Counted from the stretch's first letter, positions 40,569 through 50,006 are shown. The stretch is 64,000 bases of DNA from DASTFY01 sp963829955 (GCA_963829955.1 CAWHKS010000019.1:62001-126000); one strand, 5' to 3'. Made by a program: numbers and translations. The notes: generated by a model from the sequence alone, not told the origin.

Positions 40569-41219
40569 ATGCCCCGTGAGATCTCGCAGACACTGGACCG
40601 CGGCCTGCGGTTGCTCGAGCTGCTGGCGGCGCGGGACCAGGGCCAGACCGTGACCGACCTCGCCGAAGCGCTCGACGTCGCCCGGCCGGTCGTCTACCGC
40701 CTGCTGGCCACCCTCGAGGACCACGGCCTCGCCGCGGTCGACGGCACCGGCCGCTACCGCCTCGGCTTCGGGCTGACCCGGTTGAGTGGGCGGCTCCTCC
40801 CGGTCCTCCGGGCCGCCGCCGAGCCGCACCTGCGCGTGCTGGCCGACGACGTCGGTGCGACCGCCCACCTCACCGTGGCCGACGGGGACGACGGTGTGGC
40901 CGTGGCGGTGGTGGAGCCGTCGGCGACTTCGTTCCACGTCGCCTATCGCACCGGTTCGCGCCATCCCCTCGATCGGGGGGCGGCGGGGAAGGCCATCCTC
41001 GGTGGACGCCGGCCACCGGGGCAGCGACGGCGCTGGTACCTGACGGCGGGCGAGCTCCAGGAGGGAGCGGTCGGCCTGGCCACACCGCTCGGCCACGGCC
41101 AGATCGAGGCCAGCGTCGGCGTCGTGACGCTCGGCCGCATCGACGAGCGCCGCATCGGACCGGCCGTCGTCCGCACCGCGACCGCCCTTCGGGCCGACCT
41201 GCCCGGCGCGACCACCTGA
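40569..41219 (+). CDS. IclR-family transcriptional regulator
   Basis: The 216-residue regulator has an N-terminal winged helix (SQTLDRGLRLLELLAARDQGQTVTDLAEALDVARPVVYRLLATL, seen as LRLLELLAARDQGQ and LAEALDVARPVVYRLLATLE) and a GAF-like effector domain (LRVLADDVGATAHLTVADGD, HPLDRGAAGKAIL, EASVGVVTLGRID). It is shorter than the usual 240-270 residues. It is probably cotranscribed with the gene at 39708 and is the obvious candidate to bind the two GTNCGNTNANCGNAC palindromes at 39652-39687 and so control hmgA. Homogentisate control by IclR-type HmgR is known in pseudomonads. Confidence 0.87.
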   Translation: MPREISQTLDRGLRLLELLAARDQGQTVTDLAEALDVARPVVYRLLATLEDHGLAAVDGTGRYRLGFGLTRLSGRLLPVLRAAAEPHLRVLADDVGATAHLTVADGDDGVAVAVVEPSATSFHVAYRTGSRHPLDRGAAGKAILGGRRPPGQRRRWYLTAGELQEGAVGLATPLGHGQIEASVGVVTLGRIDERRIGPAVVRTATALRADLPGATT

Positions 41220-41268
41220 GGGTTCGGACGGAGCCGACGCCCGCCTACCATGCCGGCGGGGTGATCTC

Positions 41269-42546
41269 GTGAGCCGTCGTACCGTGGGCGTCGTGCTGGC
41301 CGCCATCGGAGCGGTCGGGATAGCAGGCTCGTTCCTCTGGCGCGAGGTGGCCGAGCCGCGACTGGTGAAGTTCCCCACGGACCTCGACGAGACTCCGGCG
41401 TACACCGGCACGGTGTCCATCTACCTGGACCCGGCTACCTACACCCCGCTCGACCCGCCGACGGTGGCGCCACTGACGGTCAGCCGGCACCTCGACGCCC
41501 TCGGTGATGAGAGCTCGTCCGACCTGGTGGTCATCAGCGAGCAGATCTCCCTGGTCGCCGAAGGCCAGTTCGAGGGCCGCATCGATTCGCAGTACGTGAT
41601 GGACCGGGAGACGATCGAGAACGTCGACGACCCTCGGGCCTGGGCATTCACCGCCGAGAACCCGGTCGACCGGGCACCGGCGTTCCGCCTCGCCTTCCCG
41701 TTCGACACGACGGCCGAGCCGGCCCTCGTCTACAAGAACGAGGTGGCGACCACCTACGAGGCCACACTGGCGGGCGAGGGTGAGATCGACGGTCTCGAGG
41801 TCCTCGAGTTCACGGCCGACCAGGCCGAGCCGCTCCCGATCAGCCCCGCCTACTTCCAGGTGCTGAACGGACTCACACCGCTCCCCAGCGAGCTGACGCT
41901 GGACCAGCTCAAGCCCATCCTCCTGAGCGTGGGCCTGGACGTGGACGTCCTGCTGCCGGCGCTGCTCCCGAACCTGAGCCCCGAGGACACCGAGACGCTC
42001 GTCGGCCTGGCCGGCCAGCCGATCGCCCTGCAGTACGCCTACACGTTCTCCGGCTCGGACTCGGTGGAACCGTCCACCGGCAGCATCGTCGAGGTGCGGG
42101 ACGTCGTCGAGACCCTCTGGGCCGCGCCGGACCCCGCCGTCCTCGACACGCTGCGGACCGTGCTCGGCCGTTACCCGAACGTCGAGGCCGCGGTCCAGGG
42201 CGTCGGCGTGGTCGACAGGCTGGCTGCTGAACCGATCCGTGTGTTCACGAACGAGTACGCGCAGACGGAGGAGTCCGTCGCAGACATCGTCGGCACCGTG
42301 AAGGATGCGAAGCGGTTGAAGCAGCTGGCCGAGAGCACGATCCCCCAGGGTCTGATGATCGGGGGGATCGTCCTCGCTGTGGCGGGCCTCCTGCTCGCGC
42401 TGTGGCCGAAGCGCAAGCCACGGGCCGACCGCGACAGCGCCTCGGCGGTCGACGCCGACGGCGGGGACGAGCCCACGGAGGTGCGGCTGGCGCCCGGCGA
42501 GGCGGTGATCATCAAGGACCCGACCGGGCCGGTGGCGCCTCCCTGA
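41269..42546 (+). CDS. PorA-family/DUF3068 envelope protein
   Basis: A 425-residue protein with an N-terminal membrane anchor (VGVVLAAIGAVGIAGSFLW), a large extracytoplasmic beta-rich domain (TYTPLDPPTVAPLTVSRHLD, VMDRETIENVDDPRAWAF, NEVATTYEATLAGEGEIDG) and a C-terminal membrane helix (GLMIGGIVLAVAGLLLALW) followed by a short basic and acidic tail. This arrangement is typical of the actinobacterial DUF3068 (porin PorA family) proteins; function is not established in most species. The GTG at 41269 follows a GGCGGGG stretch. It converges with the acyl-CoA ligase gene. Confidence 0.82.
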   Translation: MSRRTVGVVLAAIGAVGIAGSFLWREVAEPRLVKFPTDLDETPAYTGTVSIYLDPATYTPLDPPTVAPLTVSRHLDALGDESSSDLVVISEQISLVAEGQFEGRIDSQYVMDRETIENVDDPRAWAFTAENPVDRAPAFRLAFPFDTTAEPALVYKNEVATTYEATLAGEGEIDGLEVLEFTADQAEPLPISPAYFQVLNGLTPLPSELTLDQLKPILLSVGLDVDVLLPALLPNLSPEDTETLVGLAGQPIALQYAYTFSGSDSVEPSTGSIVEVRDVVETLWAAPDPAVLDTLRTVLGRYPNVEAAVQGVGVVDRLAAEPIRVFTNEYAQTEESVADIVGTVKDAKRLKQLAESTIPQGLMIGGIVLAVAGLLLALWPKRKPRADRDSASAVDADGGDEPTEVRLAPGEAVIIKDPTGPVAPP

Positions 42547-42561
42547 CGGCGGCCACGGCCT

Positions 42562-44079
42562 TCATCGCCCGAACGTCGCGCCGAACTGCTCACGCAGGAC
42601 GTTCTTCTGCACCTTCGCCATCGTGTTGCGCGGGAGCTCGTCGACCACGAAGACCCGCTTGGGCTGCTTGAACCGGGCCAGCCGGTCCCCGAGCGCGCTG
42701 AGCACCGCGTCCTCCTCCAGGACCGCGCCCGGCGAGCGCACGATCGCCGCGACCACCGCCTCGCCGAAGTCCGGGTGGGGCACGCCGAAGACCGCCGACT
42801 CGACCACCCCCGGCAGCTCGTCGATGGCCTCCTCGACCTCCTTCGGGTACACGTTCAGCCCGCCGGAGATCACCAGGTCCTTCGCCCGCCCGACGATGCG
42901 CACGTAGCCGTCGCCGTCGACCGCAGCGAGGTCGCCGGTGATGAAGAACCCGTCGAGGCGGAACTCCTCCGCCGTCCGCTCCGGCTGCCGCCAGTACCCC
43001 GAGAACACGTTCGGTCCCTTGACCTCCAGCACCCCGACCTCATCCGCGGCGACGGTCCGGCCGCTCTCGGCGTCAACCACCCGGATTTCGACGCCAGGGA
43101 GCGGGAAGCCGACAGTCCCCGGCCGCCGCTCCCCGTCGTAGGGGTTGGAGGTGTTCATGTTGGTCTCGGTCATGCCGTAGCGCTCGAGGATGGCGTGACC
43201 GGTCCGCTCCGACCAGGCCGCGTGCGTCTCGGCCAGCAAGGGCGCCGAGCCCGACACGAAAAGGCGGACCCCCGCCACGGCCTCGCGGGTCAGCCCCGGC
43301 TGCTGGAGGAGGCGGGTGTAGAAGGTCGGTACGCCCATGAGCGCGGTGGCCCGACCGAGCGCGTCGAGCACGGCGGCGGCGTCGAAGCCGGGCTGGAAGA
43401 TCATCGCTCCGCCGGACAGCAGCACGACGTTGGTGGCCACGAACAGGCCATGGGTGTGGAAGATGGGAAGGGCGTGGACGAGCACGTCGTCGGCCGTGAA
43501 CCGCCAGCACTCCACCAGCGCCTGCGCGTTCGAGCGCAGGTTGTCGTGGGTGAGCATGGCCCCCTTGGAGCGGCCGGTCGTCCCCGACGTGTAGAGGATG
43601 GCGGCCAGGTCTGAGCCGGCCCGGACGGCGTCGATCCGCTCGGCCGGCTGCGCTAGCGCGCGATCGAGGAGCGAGCCGCCACCGTCGGAGCCCATCGCCT
43701 GGACGTGCGCGACACCACAGGCCTTGGCCAGGTCCGACAACGCGTCGAACCGGCCGGGATCGCCGACGAGGACCCGCGGCTCGGCGTCGCGCAGGAAGTG
43801 CTCGACCTCGGCGGCTGTGTACGCGGGATTCAGCGGCAGGTAGACGGCGCCCGCCCGCAGGCAGCCGAGGTAGAGCACCACCGCCGGCCACGACTTCTCG
43901 ACCTGCACGGCCACCCGGTCACCGGGCTCGACCCCGAGATCTTCGAGTGCGTTGGCGAACCGCGCCGCCAGCGCGAACGCTTCGCCGTACGTGGTGCTGG
44001 ATCCGTCGGGCAGCTCGGCCAGCACCGTGGTCGGGTCGGGTGCGGCGTCGCTGATGGTCGAGAACAGGTTCCCGGTCAT
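42562..44079 (-). CDS. Acyl-CoA synthetase, malonyl-CoA ligase (MatB)-like
   Basis: This 505-residue AMP-forming ligase has P-loop YTSGTTGRSKGAML, the A5 motif RYGMTETNMNTSNPYDGERR, GFFITGDLAAVDGDGYVRIVGR (ITGDLAAVDGDGY), DLVISGGLNVYPKEVEEAI and C-terminal LPRNTMAKVQKNVLRE with the catalytic Lys. YGMTETNMNTSNPYDG and the arginines after it resemble malonyl/methylmalonyl-CoA synthetases. It converts a (di)carboxylic acid to its CoA ester. Its ATG overlaps the stop of the AtuA-like gene (ATGA), so both work in one pathway, perhaps isoprenoid or branched-acid degradation. Confidence 0.88.
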   Translation of the reverse strand: MTGNLFSTISDAAPDPTTVLAELPDGSSTTYGEAFALAARFANALEDLGVEPGDRVAVQVEKSWPAVVLYLGCLRAGAVYLPLNPAYTAAEVEHFLRDAEPRVLVGDPGRFDALSDLAKACGVAHVQAMGSDGGGSLLDRALAQPAERIDAVRAGSDLAAILYTSGTTGRSKGAMLTHDNLRSNAQALVECWRFTADDVLVHALPIFHTHGLFVATNVVLLSGGAMIFQPGFDAAAVLDALGRATALMGVPTFYTRLLQQPGLTREAVAGVRLFVSGSAPLLAETHAAWSERTGHAILERYGMTETNMNTSNPYDGERRPGTVGFPLPGVEIRVVDAESGRTVAADEVGVLEVKGPNVFSGYWRQPERTAEEFRLDGFFITGDLAAVDGDGYVRIVGRAKDLVISGGLNVYPKEVEEAIDELPGVVESAVFGVPHPDFGEAVVAAIVRSPGAVLEEDAVLSALGDRLARFKQPKRVFVVDELPRNTMAKVQKNVLREQFGATFGR

Positions 44080-45860
44080 GGCGGCCCGTGGAGCAGCGAC
44101 GCGGGCACCTCCACCAGCTTGGCCCGCAGGTACTCGCCGAGGCTCTTGGCCTGACCGTCCATCCGGCTGCTGCCCGCCACGCCCTCCTCCAGTAGGCCGA
44201 CGATGACGAAGTTCAACGCCCGAAGGTTGGGAAGCTCGTAGCGCCCGACCTCGAGGCCGGCAGTCTCGGCCGGCATCAGCTCGCGCAGCCGGGCCACGGT
44301 CAGGAAGTCGGACAGCCAGGCGTAGCCCTCGGCGGAGCGGGCGAACACGCCGAGGTTGGCCGTTCCCCCCTTGTCGCCGGAGCGTGCCCCGACCACCCTC
44401 CCGATCGGCGCCCGGGCCGTCGACCCCGCGGGCACGGCCGCCGTGTCCGGTTGCTGAACCGCGATCTCGACCTCCGGCGCCGGCGGCCCCGTGTCGGCGC
44501 GACGGCCGTCCACCACCGTCACCCGGCCGTCGACGGTCACGGTCTGGGGGCACAGGTCGGCGGGCACTGCGGCCGGCCAGAACACGCCGTACGGACTGGC
44601 CGTGCCCGGTCCGCCCAGGCCGTAGAAGCCGGGGATCGACGCCAGCGCCAGCTCGATGGCCACGTTGGAGAAGGCCCGCCCCACCAGGCGCTCGTCGGGA
44701 TCCTTGACGGTGACCCGCATCAGGGCGGTCGCAGTCTCGTTCGTGGCAGGGTCGTCGTGGTCGGTACGCACGAGCTGCGTCCGTGCGAATGCGAAGGCGT
44801 CGCGGCCGCCGGGCACATGGCTCCAGATCTGCTCCTCCAGCAGCGTCGCCTTGGCCTCGATGTCGAGGCCGGTCAGGCAGAACGTGAAGCTGTTGCGATA
44901 GCCGCCGAGGTGGTTGACGCCGACCTTCAGCGTCTCGGGGGCCGGCTCGCCGCGGACCACGCCGATGGCGACGCGGTCTGGACCGTCGTCCCGCAGGGTG
45001 ATGGTGTCGAAGCGGGCCACCACATCCGGGTTGATGTAGCGCGCGCTCCCGATCTCGTACAGGAGCTGCGAAGTGACGGTGCCGATGTCGACCCGACCGC
45101 CCGTGCCCGGATGCTTCGTGATGACGGATGACCCATCGGCCGCGACCTCCGCGAGGGGGAAGCCGGCGTGGCGCAGGTCCGGCACCTCGGTGAAGAAGGA
45201 GTAGTTGCCGCCGGTGGCCTGCGCACCGCACTCGATGACGTGCCCGGCCACGCAGGCCCCTGCCAGCGCGTCCCAGTCGTCCGGCGCCCACCCGTGGGCG
45301 TAGGCGGCCGGGCCCATGACGACGGCGGCGTCCGTCACCCGCCCGGTGATCACGATGTCGGCCCCGGCCTTCAGGGCCTCGACGATCCCCCAGCAGCCCA
45401 GGTAGGCGTTGGCCGTGACCGCTTCGTCCCGCCGGCGGCCCAGCGGCTCGCCGGTCTCCAGGTGCGGCAGCAGGTGGCCGGCGGCCGCCAGCTCGTCCAG
45501 CCGGCCCATCAGATCGTCGCCGGTGACCACGCCGATCCGCGGCCCCAGGCCGAGCCGGTCGGCCACCTCCCGCACGGCCTCCGCGCACCCGGCCGGGTCG
45601 AGTCCGCCGGCGTTGGCCACGACCTTGATGCCGCGGTCGAGGCAGCGGCCCATCACCTCGTCCATCTGCGTGACGAAGGTGCGGGCGAAGCCACCGCCCG
45701 GGCGCTTGGCCCGGGTGCGGGACAGGATGAGCATGGTCAGCTCGGCCAGCCAGTCGCCGGTCAGGAAGTCGATGGGCCCGCCCTCGACCATCTCGGCGGC
45801 GGCGGCCAGCCGGTCGCCGTAGAAGCCTGAGCAGTTGGCGATCCGCACGGGCCGGGCCAC
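44076..45860 (-). CDS. AtuA-like acyclic terpene utilisation family (DUF1446) protein
   Basis: The 594-residue protein matches AtuA/DUF1446: VRIANCSGFYGDRLAAAAEM, DFLTGDWLAELTMLILSR, KVVANAGGLDPAGCAEAV, ADIVITGRVTDAAVVMGPAA and GGNYSFFTEVPDLRHAGFPL, with the C-terminal extension VVGARSGDKGGTANLGVFAR typical of the long form. The atu cluster in Pseudomonas degrades citronellol/geranyl-CoA, but the biochemical role of AtuA is unsettled. The GTG at 45860 is supported by TAGGGT 8 bases upstream; the earlier in-frame region lies under the sigma gene. Operon with the acyl-CoA ligase. Confidence 0.88.
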   Translation of the reverse strand: MARPVRIANCSGFYGDRLAAAAEMVEGGPIDFLTGDWLAELTMLILSRTRAKRPGGGFARTFVTQMDEVMGRCLDRGIKVVANAGGLDPAGCAEAVREVADRLGLGPRIGVVTGDDLMGRLDELAAAGHLLPHLETGEPLGRRRDEAVTANAYLGCWGIVEALKAGADIVITGRVTDAAVVMGPAAYAHGWAPDDWDALAGACVAGHVIECGAQATGGNYSFFTEVPDLRHAGFPLAEVAADGSSVITKHPGTGGRVDIGTVTSQLLYEIGSARYINPDVVARFDTITLRDDGPDRVAIGVVRGEPAPETLKVGVNHLGGYRNSFTFCLTGLDIEAKATLLEEQIWSHVPGGRDAFAFARTQLVRTDHDDPATNETATALMRVTVKDPDERLVGRAFSNVAIELALASIPGFYGLGGPGTASPYGVFWPAAVPADLCPQTVTVDGRVTVVDGRRADTGPPAPEVEIAVQQPDTAAVPAGSTARAPIGRVVGARSGDKGGTANLGVFARSAEGYAWLSDFLTVARLRELMPAETAGLEVGRYELPNLRALNFVIVGLLEEGVAGSSRMDGQAKSLGEYLRAKLVEVPASLLHGPP

Positions 45861-45868
45861 GGCGCCCG

Positions 45869-45874
45869 ACCCTA
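45869..45874 (-). promoter_or_regulatory. Putative -10 element, AtuA-like operon
   Basis: TAGGGT on the minus strand, 8 bases before the GTG at 45860, with no Shine-Dalgarno sequence. Confidence 0.35.
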
Positions 45875-45929
45875 AGGCCTGCGCGGACCAGGGTGTCGGA
45901 GCAGGACGACGGCGAACGATGATGGGGCA

Positions 45930-46457
45930 GTGAGCGGCGAGCTGGCTCCCGCAGCGTCGGATCAGGGCGCCACCCTGGTGGCGCTGTACGACCGCGCCCT
46001 GCCGCAGGTGTACGGCTACCTGCTCCCGCGCGCCCGGATCCCGGCTGTGGCCGAAGACCTCACGGCGGAGACGTTCCTGGCTGCGGTGTCGGCCGTGCAG
46101 AAGGGGACCGTGCCGGACCTGACGGTGGCCTGGCTGGTCGGCGTCGCCCGCCACAAGCTCGTCGACCACTGGCGGCGGCAGGCCCGCGAGGAGCGCCAGC
46201 TGCGGGCCGTCGAGGAGACCGCCGTGCCGTGGGAGGACCCGTGGGACGCGCACCTCGACGCGGCGCGGGCACGCGCCGTGCTCGACACCCTGGGGCCCCA
46301 CCACCGGGGAGCGCTGGTGCTCCGATATCTCGACGGGCTCCCGGTTCCCGAGGTCGCGGACCAGCTCGGGCGCACCGTGCACGCGACCGAGGCGCTGCTC
46401 GTCCGGGCCCGGGCCGCGTTCCGGCGCGTCTACGAGGAGGGTGAGGATGGCGACTGA
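45930..46457 (+). CDS. ECF-type RNA polymerase sigma factor
   Basis: The 175-residue factor has region 2 (LVALYDRALPQVYGYLLPRA, AEDLTAETFLAAVSAV, TVAWLVGVARHKLVDHWRRQ) and region 4 (LDTLGPHHRGALVLRYLDGL, VPEVADQLGRTVHATEALLVRARAAFRR in parts). It redirects polymerase to a small set of promoters. GATGAT lies 6 bases before the GTG. No anti-sigma factor is recognised, but the VOC-domain gene overlaps its 3' end and may take that role or be its target. Confidence 0.88.
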   Translation: MSGELAPAASDQGATLVALYDRALPQVYGYLLPRARIPAVAEDLTAETFLAAVSAVQKGTVPDLTVAWLVGVARHKLVDHWRRQAREERQLRAVEETAVPWEDPWDAHLDAARARAVLDTLGPHHRGALVLRYLDGLPVPEVADQLGRTVHATEALLVRARAAFRRVYEEGEDGD

Positions 46458-47421
46458 CCCGCTCGAAGCCCTCCGCCAGCCGGTGGTGCCGATCCCTCCC
46501 CGCGAGGCGTTCGCCGTCGAGCTGCGCGGCCGGCTGGTCGAGGCGCTGGGCCTGCGCGAGACCGGGCCCGACCGGTCGGCAACCACTGACGCGGCCGCGA
46601 GCCAGCCGGTCGTGTCGGTCTACCTGTGCGCGCACGACGCCGCCGCCGCCATCGACTTCTACCGAGTCGCCTTCGGGGCCGAGGAGACGCTCCGAATGAC
46701 AGCCGACGACGGTCGGGTCGGACACGCGGAGGTCACCATCGGCGGGAACACGGTGATGCTCGCCGACGAGTACCCCGAGCTCGGCATCCTCAGCCCGCAG
46801 AGCCTCGGGGGTACGCCGGTCACACTGTATTTGCACGTCGCTGACGTGGACATCGTCTACGCCCGCGCCCTGTCCGCCGGCGCCACCGCCGAGCGCGAAC
46901 CGGCCGACCAGTTCCACGGCAACCGCAACGCGGTCCTGCGCGATCCGTCCGGGCACCGGTGGATGCTGAGCCAGCCGGTCGAGGCCTTGTCGGCCGAGGA
47001 GATGGCCGCTCGGGCGCCGGACCTGACCGTGGAGACCCCCGCCGAACGGCAGCCGCCGGCCTCACGGCCCGACGGGGAGCTCGGCTACTTCACGCTGGTG
47101 GCAGCGGACGTCGAGCGCGCCGCAGCCTTTTACGGTGCGCTGTTCGGCTGGCGGTTCGATCCTCCAGGGCCGGGCGACGGTGGGCACACCTACAGCCACG
47201 TCGGCAACACCTCGCTGCCGTTCGGCTTCCATTCCGACCTCGGTGACCACAGCCCGCACCACTACTACCGGGTGGAGGATCTGGCGACGATGGTGGCCCG
47301 AGTGCGGGAGCTGGGCGGCGAGGTCCTTGACGTGACGGATTACGCGTCCGGGGGCAACGCCCGCTGCCGCGACGACCAGGGCATCGAGTTCGACCTCTGG
47401 CAGCCGGCGCCCGGGTACTGA
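46447..47421 (+). CDS. Two-domain VOC protein linked to the sigma factor
   Basis: This 324-residue protein starts inside the sigma-factor gene (11-base overlap). After an N-terminal segment (DPLEALRQPVVPIPPREAFAVELRGRL) it has two VOC modules: VVSVYLCAHDAAAAIDFYRVAFG...AVLRDPSGHRWMLSQPV, and GYFTLVAADVERAAAFYGALFGW...DDQGIEFDLWQP. The module type resembles PhnB-like and glyoxalase-like proteins. Strict overlap with an ECF sigma gene suggests regulation or a shared stress response; this is inference. A GTG at 46441 is an alternative start. Confidence 0.8.
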   Translation: MATDPLEALRQPVVPIPPREAFAVELRGRLVEALGLRETGPDRSATTDAAASQPVVSVYLCAHDAAAAIDFYRVAFGAEETLRMTADDGRVGHAEVTIGGNTVMLADEYPELGILSPQSLGGTPVTLYLHVADVDIVYARALSAGATAEREPADQFHGNRNAVLRDPSGHRWMLSQPVEALSAEEMAARAPDLTVETPAERQPPASRPDGELGYFTLVAADVERAAAFYGALFGWRFDPPGPGDGGHTYSHVGNTSLPFGFHSDLGDHSPHHYYRVEDLATMVARVRELGGEVLDVTDYASGGNARCRDDQGIEFDLWQPAPGY

Positions 47422-47439
47422 GCGGCCGCGCCGTCCGCG

Positions 47440-47699
47440 TCAGGATGCCGTCTGCTCGGGCGGGAGACGGAGGCTGTAGCCGACGCCGCGGACGGTGTGG
47501 ATGAGCGGCGGGTCGACAGTGTCGATCTTCTGGCGCAGGTAGCTGACGTAGGTCTCGAGCACGCTGGCGTTGCCGGCGAACGTGTAGTCCCAGACGTTCT
47601 CCAGGATCTGCTCGCGGGTCAGCACGCGCCGGGCGTTGAGCAGGTAGCGGAGGAGCTTGAACTCCGTCGGCGTCAGCTCGATGAGGCGACCGGCCCGCG
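47440..47699 (-). pseudogene. Response regulator fragment, OmpR-type DNA-binding domain only
   Basis: About 86 C-terminal residues of an OmpR/PhoB winged-helix effector domain: LIELTPTEFKLLRYLLNARR, VLTREQILENVWDYTFAGNA, LETYVSYLRQKIDTVDPPLI and HTVRGVGYSLRLPP. The receiver domain is missing. Homology stops at about 47699, where the sequence switches to a histidine-kinase C-terminus on the opposite strand. There is no start codon for this fragment, so it is a remnant or a chimeric assembly product. Confidence 0.75.
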
Positions 47700-47700
47700 C

Positions 47701-47865
47701 CACGTCTTCGACCGCTTCTGGCGCGCCGACCGGGCCCGCGTCGGGTCGGGCTCCGGCCTCGGACTCTCGATCGTGGCCGCCATCGCCCACGAGCACGGCG
47801 GTTCCGTCGGCGCGTCCAACGCCGAAGGCGGGGGCGCTCGGTTCGTGCTGTCCCTGCCGCCGTGA
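47701..47865 (+). pseudogene. Histidine kinase fragment, end of the ATPase domain
   Basis: About 54 C-terminal residues of a sensor kinase: F-box-like HVFDRFWRADRARVG, G2 box GSGLGLSIVAAIAHEHGGSV and the end GGGARFVLSLPP. The rest of the kinase (sensor, dimerisation and N box) is absent. It abuts the reversed response-regulator fragment within a few bases and stops 3 bases before the convergent TPP enzyme stop. Confidence 0.75.
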
Positions 47866-47868
47866 CGG

Positions 47869-49483
47869 TCAGCCGCCTCTCACTCGACTGCGGAGGAAGA
47901 ACGGCCACGGGTCGGGCATCGGCCCTGATGCCACCACGACGACGGCAGGGCCGCCGTGCGCGAACGCCCGTTCCAGGGCCGGCCGCAGATCATCCGGGCG
48001 CGCCACGGGCAGTCCCAACGCTCCGAAGCTCTCCGCCAGCGCCACGAAGTCGGGGTTGCGGAGCGTGGACGCGATCGTGCGATCGGCGCCGAAACGCTGC
48101 GTCTGGATGCGCTTGACGTTGCCGTAGGCGCCGTCGTCGAACACGACGGACACCAGCGGGATGGAGTGCTGGACAGCGGTCGCCAGCTCGGTAGCCGTGA
48201 ACAGAAAGCCCCCGTCGCCGGCGACGACCAGCACCTGGCGGTCGGGAAGGGCGGCTTGCGCGCCCAGGCCCATGGCGAAGCCGGCCCCGAGCGTCCCGGC
48301 CGGCCCACTCGACAGGAAGGTGCGCGGGCGCCGGAAGTCGAAGGCCAGGTGCGCGGCGAAGCCGACCTGCGTGACATCCTCCACGAGCACTCCGTCGTCG
48401 GGCAGCACGTCGCGGATGGCCGCGAGGTGGTCGAGCTGGGGTTGCAACTGCGCGATTTCGGCGGCGAAGGCCCGACGTCGCGCCCTCGAGCTCGACCGCG
48501 CGATCGGCGGGCATCGAGCCCTGGCCGAGCGCGGCCACCAGCCGCCGGCACACCGCTCCCGCGTCGCCGCACAGCCCGATGGTCGTCGCGCCGTGACGAT
48601 CCAGCTCCTCCGGATCCACGTCGATCTTGATCAGCTGGATGTCCGTATCGATCCCCCAGCGGCCGAGCGGCCATTCGAGCCGGGTCCCGATGCCGATGAC
48701 GACGTCGGCCGTGGCCCACAGGTCCCGCCCGACAGGGAGCGGGACGAACAGCGGGTGCGCGGTCGGGAGCACGCCGTGGCCCATCCGGCGGGTCGTCACC
48801 GGGGCCTGCAGCCGAACGGCCAGGGCTTCCACGTCCGTGCCGGCGTCCTGCGCGCCACCGCCGACGACGATCAACGGACGTTCGGCGCCGGCCAGCAACA
48901 CGGCGGCCCGCTGCACGGCCCCGTCGTCGATCTCCGGCATGGTGACGACCGGATCGGTGAGTGTCGCCTCCGCGGGCGCCGACCACCGATCCACGGGAAC
49001 CTCGATGCTCACGGGGCGAGGACGACCGGAGACGAGCTCGTCGAAGCTGAGTTGGATCTGCTGCGCGGCCGACGCCGGATCGACGAGAAGCTCGCTGTGT
49101 TTCGTGAGTTGCCTCAGGATCGCCGTCTGGTCGGGCAGCTCGTGGAGCACGCCCCAACCACGGCCCATCGCGTTCACCGGGATCTGGCCGACCACCGCCA
49201 GGACCCGAGCGTTGCTCCAGTACCCGCTGGTGAGCGCCGCAGACGCGTTGAGCAGACCCGGACCGGGCACCACACAGCACGCCGCCGGCCTCCCGGTGGC
49301 CTGCGCGGCACCGACCGCCATGTAGGCCGCTCCCTGCTCGTGGCGGGTGACGACGGGCCGGATGTCGCGGGCATCGACCAGGCGGTCGAAGAAGTCGTCA
49401 TTCTGCACTCCCGGGAGACAGAAGAGCGTGTCGATGCCCGTGCGGCGAAGGCCGTCGATCACGAGGTCGGCCACGGTCACCAT
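47869..49483 (-). CDS. Thiamine-diphosphate enzyme, acetolactate synthase-like, frameshifted
   Basis: The N-terminal PYR domain reads VADLVIDGLRRTGIDTLFCLPG, VTRHEQGAAYMAVGAAQATG (catalytic Glu) and PGPGLLNASAALTSGYWSNA. The central domain has LLAGAERPLIVVGGGAQDAG. Near 48475, after VELEG, the frame shifts by one base; the PP domain then continues as RRRAFAAEIAQLQPQLDHL, DVTQVGFAAHL, GTLGAGFAMGLGAQAALP and the ThDP motif VVAGDGGFLFTATELATAV...DDGAYGN. Restored length is about 538 residues, normal for the family. It decarboxylates or carboligates a 2-oxo acid; no small regulatory subunit is nearby, so a catabolic type is as likely as IlvB. ATG 49483 has AAGGAG upstream. Confidence 0.87.
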
Positions 49484-49502
49484 GCTCGGCGGGCTCCTTC
49501 GA

Positions 49503-49969
49503 TCAGAGCAGTCGTTGCATCCACACCGAATCCTCCGCCTCGAAGCCGGCACGGGAGTAGAAGCGCCGAGCGGCGCCGTTGGCGTCTTCCGTCTCGAGGA
49601 ACATGCGGCTGGCCCCGCCGGCGCGGGCAGCGACCAGCATTCCCTCCAGGAGCGCCATGCCCGCGCCCTGACCGCGATCCCGCACGTACAGCTCGTCGAG
49701 CAGCGCGTCGCGCGCCCGCCCGACTCGAGCGACCAGCCCCACGTCAGCACGCCGTAGCCCGTGATCGCACCCTCCTCCTCGACCACCCACACCTGCCCGA
49801 CCGCGCCGTGCTCGACCTCGAGGAGAGGACCGAGGCCGGCCAGGACGACTCGCTCGTCGTAGTCGTGCCCGTCCACGGCGCAGAACTCGGCCACCAGCGG
49901 GAGCAGCGACGCCTGGTCATCCGCGTTGGCCCGGCGGACGGCTCTGGCCGACGCGTCAGGCCTGCTCAC
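49503..49969 (-). CDS. GNAT acetyltransferase, frameshifted
   Basis: The N-terminal half from GTG 49969 reads RRANADDQASLLPLVAEFCA, VWVVEEEGAITGYGVLTWGW. At about 49718, in a GCGCGC/GGG context, one base is missing; the acetyl-CoA loop then follows in the other frame: LLDELYVRDRGQGAGMALLE (R/Q-x-x-G-x-G/A type) and ETEDANGAARRFYSRAGFEA. Restored length is about 156 residues, typical for GNATs, which acetylate amines. TACAGT lies 6 bases before the start. It is 19 bases upstream of the TPP gene and divergent from the siderophore-interacting protein. Confidence 0.82.
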
Positions 49970-49975
49970 GGCCGG

Positions 49976-49981
49976 ACTGTA
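49976..49981 (-). promoter_or_regulatory. Putative -10 element, GNAT gene
   Basis: TACAGT on the minus strand, 6 bases before the GTG at 49969. Confidence 0.35.
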
Positions 49982-50006
49982 TCGGCAGCAGTGGCACGGT
50001 GTTCGG

